Below are positions 1 through 5,322 of a stretch of 8,651 nt of DNA, piece by piece. A program made the translations under genes and the position numbers. Under the pieces are notes generated by a model. The model did not search any database and was not told where the DNA came from. It saw nothing but the letters and a program-made list of their open reading frames with translations. Numbering within the stretch: the stretch's first letter is position 1; every line of letters starts with the position of its first letter. The stretch covers positions 1 to 8,651 of the forward strand of contig CALICC010000414.1 of NCBI GenBank assembly GCA_938049325.1, in the 5' to 3' direction. Source of the stretch: an uncultured Ilumatobacter sp. Its GTDB lineage: Bacteria > Actinomycetota > Acidimicrobiia > Acidimicrobiales > Ilumatobacteraceae.

Positions 1-623
1 CGCTCGGTGATCTTGCGAATACCGTCGGCGTCGAGGATGTTGTCGGGGTCGAAGTCGGCGAGCGGCGTCTGCTCGAGGTAGTCGATCGCCACGTCTTCGA
101 GGACGTAACCGTTGAGGTCTTTGCCGATGATCTCGACGATCTCGTCGCGGAACGAATCGCGGTCGGTGTAGAGCGACTCGAACTCGAACTTCTTGCCGAC
201 CGTCTTGAGGGCCTCGGAGAACTTCGCTGCGAACAGCGTGTTCAGCGTGGCGATGTCGGATGCGCGATCGCAGCCGATGGCCTGGGCGACTTTCTTGACC
301 GCCTGCTCGGTCGGATCGACCTTGACGAAGAATTCGACGGAGATGTCGGCTCGGATGTTGTCCTTGCAGATCAACCCGTTGCCTTTGCCGCGGCGTTCGA
401 TCTGGATGTTCTTGACCGAGATGTCCATGATCTCGGCCTTGTGAACGACCGGGATCACGATCTGGCCGGTGAACGTCACGACGACCGATCGCCACTTGGA
501 CACGACCAGTGCCTGGCCCTGGGGGACCTTCCGGAACAACCTCGACACCAACAGGGCGACGAGGAAGACGACGATGAGGACGATGATGACGACAATTGCT
601 GCCGCTGCGAGGACGCTTGCCAT
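1..623 (-). CDS. YqiK-type flotillin (SPFH domain), N-terminal part
   Basis: Partial gene; the frame stays open to the window edge, giving 207 residues from ATG at 623. Flotillins are membrane-anchored SPFH scaffolds that oligomerise and organise membrane microdomains. Residues about 3-27 form one hydrophobic, Val/Ile/Ala-rich transmembrane segment, followed by basic RLFRK and then VPQGQALVV, the usual entry into the SPFH domain. Further YqiK-like blocks are visible: CKDNIRADISVEFFVKV (86-102), AQAIGCDRASD (113-123), AKFSEALKTVGK (133-144), NGYVLEDVAIDYLEQTPL (171-188) and NILDADGIRKITE at the edge. The long coiled-coil half expected of this family (about 500-550 residues in total) lies outside the window. 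A purine-rich AAAGAGAG lies about 11 nt before the ATG as a weak ribosome binding site. The NfeD-like gene 131 bp upstream is its usual partner, compare yqiJ-yqiK. Family assignment is firm from remembered motifs; the cellular role is inferred. Confidence 0.93.
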   Translation of the reverse strand, partial: MASVLAAAAIVVIIVLIVVFLVALLVSRLFRKVPQGQALVVSKWRSVVVTFTGQIVIPVVHKAEIMDISVKNIQIERRGKGNGLICKDNIRADISVEFFVKVDPTEQAVKKVAQAIGCDRASDIATLNTLFAAKFSEALKTVGKKFEFESLYTDRDSFRDEIVEIIGKDLNGYVLEDVAIDYLEQTPLADFDPDNILDADGIRKITE

Positions 624-645
624 GGTGTGTTGTTCTCTCTTTCAG

Positions 646-675
646 GTGCGATCGCTACGTAGGCGTGCGATCGCT
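646..675. repeat. Direct repeat GTGCGATCGCT x2, each containing palindrome GCGATCGC
   Basis: The 11-mer GTGCGATCGCT occurs at 646-656 and again at 665-675, a 19-bp period. Each copy contains the perfect 8-bp palindrome GCGATCGC (648-655 and 667-674), and a third palindrome, TACGTA (656-661), sits between them. It lies 23 to 52 bp upstream of the flotillin start codon, where a regulator-binding site would be expected. A dimeric regulator site is possible. So is chance, because GATCGC-like words are common in this GC-rich genome. Confidence 0.5.
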
Positions 676-712
676 GGTGACGGCCATCATGGCCGAGAAG
701 GGGCGACGCATG

Positions 713-732
713 CATGGGTATCTCTCCCCATG
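713..732. repeat. Inverted repeat CATGGG-N8-CCCATG
   Basis: A 6-bp perfect stem with an 8-nt loop lies 22 bp downstream of the stop codon of the NfeD-like gene (stop at 755-757). There is no T-run after it on the minus strand, so a classical intrinsic terminator is not supported. It could be a weak terminator, an RNA-stability hairpin or an operator half of the leader. Confidence 0.35.
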
Positions 733-754
733 GAGCGTTGCGAGGTCAGCCGAT

Positions 755-1378
755 TCACTCGGCGAGTTCTGCCGGGACGTGGTCGACGAAGAAATCGTCG
801 GTCCGCTCGTCCCAATCGACGAGCAAGGCGAGATCGCCTCGTTTGAGTTCGCCGGCGGAGACACCGGCGCCAGCGACCGTGCGCAGGTCGACGGTCGACA
901 CTGTGCCGTCAGGCCACGTGGCCTCGCCGCGGCCGGTGGTTTCGGTGACCGTCGCCGAACGAACCTCGGCGATGCGGCCGAGGAGCTCGCGCTTCGATGG
1001 CGCGGTCTTCGTCTTGAAGATCACGGCGAGCTTGGGTGCGATCCACATCATGAACGCGAGACCGAAGAATGCTGCGCCGACTCCGACGCCGACCGACAAC
1101 CATGCGAGTGCCGCACCAGTGCGAGAGTCGAGCAAGAAGACGCTCGCCAGTACCGATGCGAACCAGCCTGCCAGGCCGAACACGGTCAGCAGGACGGTGG
1201 TCGGCACCTCGGAGATGTTGAGTGGCTCGAGCGCGTCGTCGACCAAACCGTCGGCCGCGTCGACCTCGAGATCGAGAACACCCACCAGCGACAGGAACCA
1301 GAGGCCCGCGCAGATCACGAGGATCGCGGTGAAGATGATGGTTGGGAGTTCAACCGATGCACGCAGTACGTCAGCCAT
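755..1378 (-). CDS. YqiJ/NfeD-like membrane protein with C-terminal OB-fold domain
   Basis: 207 residues from ATG at 1378 to TGA. The N-terminal half has three hydrophobic segments at about 10-36, 58-84 and 89-115. They are followed by a soluble region (about 130-200) starting ELLGRIAEV and including the stretch GRGEATWPDGTVSTVDLR and GDLALLVDWDE, which fits the small beta-barrel OB-fold of the NfeD/YqiJ clan. Length and layout match the E. coli YqiJ type (about 209 residues, from memory). Such proteins partner flotillins encoded next door and are thought to help organise or regulate flotillin assemblies in the membrane; the flotillin gene follows 131 bp downstream on the same strand. No Ser/Lys dyad protease domain of long NfeD proteins is present. 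There is no good Shine-Dalgarno; a -10-like box 6 nt before the ATG suggests leaderless translation. The family call is strong, the exact role inferred. Confidence 0.85.
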   Translation of the reverse strand: MADVLRASVELPTIIFTAILVICAGLWFLSLVGVLDLEVDAADGLVDDALEPLNISEVPTTVLLTVFGLAGWFASVLASVFLLDSRTGAALAWLSVGVGVGAAFFGLAFMMWIAPKLAVIFKTKTAPSKRELLGRIAEVRSATVTETTGRGEATWPDGTVSTVDLRTVAGAGVSAGELKRGDLALLVDWDERTDDFFVDHVPAELAE

Positions 1379-1384
1379 GCGTCA

Positions 1385-1393
1385 AATATGCCA
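1385..1393 (-). promoter_or_regulatory. Candidate extended -10 promoter for the NfeD-like gene (leaderless)
   Basis: On the minus strand the sequence reads TGG CATATT followed by 6 nt (TGACGC) and the ATG at 1378. CATATT matches the -10 consensus TATAAT at four of six positions and the preceding TGn fits an extended -10. The spacing would put the transcription start at or next to the A of the ATG, and no Shine-Dalgarno is present. A GTGACG about 19 nt upstream is a poor -35 and overlaps a hairpin. Leaderless mRNAs are common in actinobacteria. This is a candidate only. Confidence 0.4.
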
Positions 1394-1396
1394 GAA

Positions 1397-1418
1397 GGCG
1401 TGAGCCGTTCGTCACGCC
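1397..1418. terminator. Hairpin between the GGDEF-EAL gene and the NfeD-like gene
   Basis: GGCGTGA (1397-1403) and TCACGCC (1412-1418) form a perfect 7-bp stem with an 8-nt loop, starting 22 bp beyond the stop of the GGDEF-EAL gene (stop 1441-1443). On the minus strand it is followed by TTCTGGCATATTT, only loosely T-rich, so it is at best a weak intrinsic terminator. It also overlaps where a -35 of the next gene would lie, so an operator is an alternative reading. Confidence 0.45.
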
Positions 1419-1440
1419 CGAATCCGAAAACACCAAACCG

Positions 1441-4440
1441 TTACAATGCTGAGCCGGACGGACTCAGCATCTGAGGAGCCTCGCTGTGGTCAGTCGGCGC
1501 CTCCGCGTGCGCTGCGCCGGTCCTCAGCACGAGTTCGGCGTCGGCAATCGGAGTCGGCCGAGCGAGGTGGAATCCTTGGCCACGGTCGCAGCCGTTCTCG
1601 CGCAGGAACTGGAGTTGTTCCGCGGTTTCGATGCCTTCCGCGACCACCGACGTGTCGACGGCGACACCGATCGCGAGGAGGGCACTCAGGAGCGACGTCG
1701 CCTCGGCCGTGTCTGTGGAAACGAAGCTGCGGTCGATCTTCAGCGTGTCGATCGGGAGGCGTTGCAAGTAGCTCAGCGAGGAGTAGCCCGTACCGAAGTC
1801 GTCGATGGCCACGGTGATCCCTTGTGCGCGCACAGCCTCGAGCACCCGCGTGGCTTGGTCGAGATCGTCGAGGAGTTGCGTCTCCGTCAGCTCGAGCGTG
1901 AGGAGTGACGGGTCAGCTCCGGTGACGGCGATGGCGGCGTCGAGATCGTTCAGTAGATGGTCGTCGCGGAGGTGGCGTCCCGAGATATTGACCGCGATGC
2001 GCGTCGCACAGTCGGGATCGACGTCGCGCCACCGGGCCAGCGTCGCGCAGGCCTCGGTGAGCATCCAGCGGTCGATCGACATGATCAACGCCGAGCGCTC
2101 GGCGATCGGGATGAAGTCCGCTGGCGACACCATGCCGTGCCCGTGGCGATTCCATCGGACCAGAGCTTCAGCGCTCGTGAAGACGCCCGTCGTGATGTCC
2201 ATGATCGGTTGCAGGTACAGCTCGAGCTCGTTGTTCGAAATCGCATGGCGGAGCGCGATCTCGAGGTCGGCAATACGCATGAGCTCATCGCGGAGCGTGC
2301 GGTCGAACAGTTCGACCCGGCCGCGCCCGTGCCGTTTGGCGTGATACACCGCAGTGTCGGCTTCGCGGACCGCTTCGAGCGCTGACAGCCCGGCGCCTGC
2401 GATTCCGTCGGCGTAGATCGCCACACCCACGCTGGCAGACAACGCGAACACGGCGGCGTCGGCGCCGTACGGCAATTCGATCTCGCGAACCAGGCGTGCT
2501 GCGCAGCCCATGACGTCGGCGGCCTGTTCGTAGTCGGACATGACCACGATGAACTCGTCGCCGCCCAGCCGACCAACGAAGTCGGAGGGGCGGATCGAGT
2601 TGGACAGTCGGTTGGCAACCTCTACGAGCACGGCGTCGCCCGCCACATGGCCTTGGACGTCGTTGACGGTCTTGAAGCCGTCGAGGTCGACGAAGAGGAC
2701 CGCGAACGGGGAGGCCGACGCGTTGTTGATCTCCTCGAGGACGGCAAAACGGTTCGGGAGCCCGGTGAGTGCGTCGTGGTGAGCCTGGAATGTGAGCTGC
2801 TCTTGGAACTGAAGCCGCTCGGTGATGTCGTGAGCGATGACCGCCACGACCGGGTCGGCGGCGTCGTCGATCGTGCTGCTCGCGACGAGACAGCGGCGCG
2901 TCGAAGACTCGGCGCCGACGATGGCGCCCTCGCCGTCGAGCGTGGTGAGGTACTTCCGAATCGGCGTGCCGATCTGTTCGTCCGGGCTGACGCCGACGAG
3001 CGTTTGGCTGGCCGCGTTGGCGGAGCGAATGATCCCTTGGTCGTCGATCGTCCAGATCGCATCGGCGGCTTGCGCGACGATCGCGGAGGCGAGTTGTTCG
3101 CTCGCGTGCAGCTGCGTGGTCACACCTTCCAAGTGTTCGAACGAGCGCCGAAGCGACACGCCGATCGCGCCAGGCGACTCGGGTCCGGGTTCGATCGAGT
3201 CGTCGGTGAGCGCAGCGATCTGTCGGTCCACGGACTGCAACGTGGCCATCATCTCGTTCATCGACGTGGTGAGCGTTCTGATGTCGCGCGGGCCCTGCAC
3301 GTGCAGCGGCTCGACTGCGAGGTCGCCGCCGCCGACCTGCTCGGCCCGGCGCGTCAGGCGTCGGAGCGGCGCGAGGACCGACCAGCCCACCACGACGAGG
3401 AGTAGGACGCTCGCAATAGCGCTCCCGGCGACGAGCAGCTGGATCTGGCGTGTGGCGGCCTCGGCGTCGTTGGCTTGCGCATCGAGTTCGGCGATCACGT
3501 CGTCGTGGACGCCCGACGAGTACTGCTCGAGTGCATCGAGGTAGTTCAGATGATCGAGAATCGCCTCCGCCGAGGTGATGATGTTCTCGGGGTCGAGGAG
3601 AAGGTCATCGTTGATGGCATCGAACGATGCATCGAGCGACGTGGTCAGAAACTCTGGGAGCGCGATGAGCTGCTCTTGCAGGGCGTCGAACTCGGCGACT
3701 TCATCGGGATCCAGGCTGGCGCGGTAGTTCTCGGCAGTGATCTCGAGACGTGTCGTGGCGGACACGATGTAGTCGATGTTCTGGTTGCTGCGCGCGACGA
3801 GCGAGGCGAGGAGCGCCTTGCCGCGCTCGCCGGCTTCGGTGGTCATCGCCGTCAGCGCCTGCAGCTGGAGACGTCCTGAAGACGCGAGGTCCGTGCTCGA
3901 GCTCATGTCCTTGGACTGAGCTTGGCTGGCCTCGGTGAACACGAGTTCGAGCTTGTCGAAGACCGCTCGAACGTCTGGTTGCGCGGCCTTGAAGACGTTT
4001 GAATTCTGGCGCTGCACTTCGAGCTCGCCACGGGTGAACGCCAGTCGAGCCGACAACGTCTGGCCGTCAGCGAGAACGAGATCACCGTGATTCTCGGCGA
4101 GCGAGTCGAGTGCGGCTTCGAAGGCGATCTGATTCGTGGTGTACAAGGTTTCGAGATCGACACCGGTGATTTGGATCACGGCGTCGCGCGGGACGCCCAG
4201 GGCGTCGATCCGAGCAAGGCCTTCGAGCGTGATCTGCTCGAGTTGCGCTGGTGCAACCGCTGCAGCGATTGATCGCTGGAGCTCCGCTGCGCTGACCGTG
4301 GCACGTGCTCGGTTGGCGCTGATCTGTTCAGTGTCGATGCGTTGGACGCCGAGCAGCGCGAGGGCGACGAGCGGCACGATGATGAGTGCGAGGAGGTGCA
4401 AGGAGAGTGAGCCACCTCCAAGTCGTCGACGAGCGCGCAT
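1441..4440 (-). CDS. Membrane-bound HAMP-PAS-GGDEF-EAL c-di-GMP turnover protein
   Basis: 999 residues from ATG at 4440 to TAA. A basic N-terminus leads into TM1 (about 12-33), an extracytoplasmic helical region (34-334), TM2 (335-357), HAMP (about 355-405), PAS (about 450-545, ending in DITERLQFQEQL), GGDEF (about 555-712) and EAL (about 722-972). The cyclase site is intact: DALTGLPNR (556-564), DLDGFKTVND and GGDEF (626-630), and an inhibitory-site RxxD (RPSD, 617-620) five residues before it. The phosphodiesterase site also looks intact: EAL (758-760), NIS (818-820), LELTE (849-853), DDFGTGYSS (880-888), KID (901-903), AEGIE (934-938) and QGF (955-957). It could therefore both make and degrade c-di-GMP, with direction set by the sensor domains; which activity dominates cannot be read here. 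The sensor region has no cysteines and no domain I can name firmly. It stands alone, 84 bp after mtfA and 62 bp before the NfeD-like gene. No strong ribosome binding site is seen. Confidence 0.95.
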   Translation of the reverse strand: MRARRRLGGGSLSLHLLALIIVPLVALALLGVQRIDTEQISANRARATVSAAELQRSIAAAVAPAQLEQITLEGLARIDALGVPRDAVIQITGVDLETLYTTNQIAFEAALDSLAENHGDLVLADGQTLSARLAFTRGELEVQRQNSNVFKAAQPDVRAVFDKLELVFTEASQAQSKDMSSSTDLASSGRLQLQALTAMTTEAGERGKALLASLVARSNQNIDYIVSATTRLEITAENYRASLDPDEVAEFDALQEQLIALPEFLTTSLDASFDAINDDLLLDPENIITSAEAILDHLNYLDALEQYSSGVHDDVIAELDAQANDAEAATRQIQLLVAGSAIASVLLLVVVGWSVLAPLRRLTRRAEQVGGGDLAVEPLHVQGPRDIRTLTTSMNEMMATLQSVDRQIAALTDDSIEPGPESPGAIGVSLRRSFEHLEGVTTQLHASEQLASAIVAQAADAIWTIDDQGIIRSANAASQTLVGVSPDEQIGTPIRKYLTTLDGEGAIVGAESSTRRCLVASSTIDDAADPVVAVIAHDITERLQFQEQLTFQAHHDALTGLPNRFAVLEEINNASASPFAVLFVDLDGFKTVNDVQGHVAGDAVLVEVANRLSNSIRPSDFVGRLGGDEFIVVMSDYEQAADVMGCAARLVREIELPYGADAAVFALSASVGVAIYADGIAGAGLSALEAVREADTAVYHAKRHGRGRVELFDRTLRDELMRIADLEIALRHAISNNELELYLQPIMDITTGVFTSAEALVRWNRHGHGMVSPADFIPIAERSALIMSIDRWMLTEACATLARWRDVDPDCATRIAVNISGRHLRDDHLLNDLDAAIAVTGADPSLLTLELTETQLLDDLDQATRVLEAVRAQGITVAIDDFGTGYSSLSYLQRLPIDTLKIDRSFVSTDTAEATSLLSALLAIGVAVDTSVVAEGIETAEQLQFLRENGCDRGQGFHLARPTPIADAELVLRTGAAHAEAPTDHSEAPQMLSPSGSAL

Positions 4441-4461
4441 GAGTCTTCATCGACTCGGACC

Positions 4462-4473
4462 GCTCCCCGGAGC
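4462..4473. repeat. Short inverted repeat GCTCC-CC-GGAGC
   Basis: A 5-bp stem with a 2-nt gap lies 22-33 bp upstream of the GGDEF-EAL start codon, flanked by GACT (4452-4455) and AGTC (4474-4477), which extend the symmetry imperfectly. On the minus strand two TTGAC words (TTGACG, then TTGACT) precede it and resemble -35 elements, but I see no fitting -10. It may be an operator in the promoter region of the c-di-GMP gene. Evidence is limited to symmetry. Confidence 0.3.
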
Positions 4474-4500
4474 AGTCAAGAATCCGTCAACTCCCTGGTA

Positions 4501-4518
4501 GCGGGCAGTCGAGCCCGC
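4501..4518 (-). terminator. Probable terminator hairpin after mtfA
   Basis: GCGGGC (4501-4506) and GCCCGC (4513-4518) form a perfect 6-bp, all-GC stem with a 6-nt loop, beginning 6 nt after the mtfA stop codon (4525-4527). The minus-strand sequence after the stem is TACCAGGG, without a T-tract. Strong GC hairpins lacking a U-tail occur after many actinobacterial genes, but how well they terminate is debated. It separates the glpD-mtfA unit from the GGDEF-EAL gene. Confidence 0.5.
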
Positions 4519-4524
4519 CCAGCA

Positions 4525-5313
4525 TCACGCAACAGGTCGAGATGTGTCACATGGCATGCGTAAAGCGGGGTCCTGCCCGTAAAACGCTTGGAGCTCGGCG
4601 TACAACGCTGGTTCGTGGTCGCGAAGATCGCACGGGCGGTTGAAGAAGAGCTCGGTCGAGACCGCAAAGAACTCCGCAGGGTTCGTGGCCGCGTAGCCGC
4701 GGAGCACCGAATCGCCGGCTTGTACGCGCTCGAAGGCTGCCGTGCACACCTCGACCCACCGTGCGACGGCCACCGGGTCGCCCAGCGGAGGCGTTCCGTC
4801 CGTGATGCCGTCGAGCATGTCGAGCCGATGCGCGAACTCGTGGTAGACGACGTTGCTCCCGTGTTCGGGCCGACGAGCGCCGCGTTGCACGGCCGACCAC
4901 GACAACAACACCGGCCCTTTTGGATGTGCTTGGCCGGCAAGATGCTGCGTGCCGCTCGTGACCGTTCCCGCAGCCCCTCGGTGCGTTCCGCTCAGTCGAA
5001 CTGTCGAGCGGTGAACGATGACGGAGGTGACGTCGAAGAACTCGTCGATGTCGAGTCCGAGGAGCAGCATCGAGGCCTGAGCTGCGATGACGACTTTGAC
5101 GTCGTCGGTGAGCTCCATTCCCTGCGCCGCTTCCCAGTTGTTCTCACGGACGAACCGGGCGACGAGCATCCGCATGCGTTCGAGTTCGGCGTCGTCGAGC
5201 AACGACCAGTGGTCGAACTCGCGCTCGAGTACCGATTCCCAGGCGGGGTCGAACTGTGGCGTGGGCCGCCGCAGCCACCGAGTGATCGTCGACAGAAACG
5301 AGGAAAGGGACAA
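4525..5313 (-). CDS. mtfA: MtfA-family zinc metallopeptidase (M90)
   Basis: 262 residues, close to the roughly 265 of E. coli MtfA. The metalloprotease motif HEFAH (158-162) sits in VVYHEFAHRLDMLDG, and the family block AATNPAEFFAVSTELFF (208-224) supplies the downstream acidic residue expected to complete the zinc site. The C-terminal LQAFYGQDPALRM also matches the family. In E. coli MtfA is a cytosolic peptidase that binds the repressor Mlc and so affects ptsG expression; whether a similar partner exists here is unknown. The start chosen is TTG at 5313. The only in-frame codons before it are GCC AAC GCC and then the glpD stop TGA, and the next in-frame ATG would remove 46 residues including conserved N-terminal sequence. 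No Shine-Dalgarno is visible, so translation is probably coupled to glpD, 9 nt upstream in the same frame. No signal peptide is seen. Family is firm; start and role are less so. Confidence 0.92.
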   Translation of the reverse strand: MSLSSFLSTITRWLRRPTPQFDPAWESVLEREFDHWSLLDDAELERMRMLVARFVRENNWEAAQGMELTDDVKVVIAAQASMLLLGLDIDEFFDVTSVIVHRSTVRLSGTHRGAAGTVTSGTQHLAGQAHPKGPVLLSWSAVQRGARRPEHGSNVVYHEFAHRLDMLDGITDGTPPLGDPVAVARWVEVCTAAFERVQAGDSVLRGYAATNPAEFFAVSTELFFNRPCDLRDHEPALYAELQAFYGQDPALRMPCDTSRPVA

Positions 5314-5322
5314 GGCGTTGGC

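Larger units (their letters stand above)
624..754. other. Repeat-rich intergenic leader between NfeD-like gene and flotillin
   Basis: This 131-bp gap is the longest in the window. It holds two GCGATCGC palindromes in a repeated 11-mer (646-656, 665-675), a 13-bp palindrome GGCCATCATGGCC (682-694), and an inverted repeat CATGGG/CCCATG with an 8-nt loop (713-732). No convincing -10/-35 pair and no open reading frame with recognisable content was seen. It may carry its own promoter or operator for the flotillin gene, or serve as an attenuator or mRNA-processing leader within an nfeD-flotillin transcript. The structure is seen directly; the function is a guess. Confidence 0.5.

Noticed and set aside
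476..715. Minus-strand frame with a long serine run, and the plus-strand poly-Asp/Glu frames opposite it
   Set aside because: These are other-frame readings of GTC/ATC-rich codons that encode the Val/Ile-rich transmembrane helix of the flotillin; not a real low-complexity protein.
596..1474. Plus-strand frames of 292 and 229 codons over the NfeD-like gene
   Set aside because: Both overlap a recognisable membrane protein on the other strand and have no hydrophobic, motif or start-site support.
2647..3405. Plus-strand open frame of 252 codons inside the GGDEF-EAL gene
   Set aside because: Lies entirely antisense to PAS and GGDEF coding sequence, has Arg/Asp-biased composition and no domain; long antisense frames are expected at this GC content.
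4441..4500. Two TTGAC words as -35 elements for the GGDEF-EAL gene
   Set aside because: No -10-like hexamer was found at 16-19 nt from either word, and no TAnnnT box sits 6-7 nt before the ATG, so a promoter call was not made.
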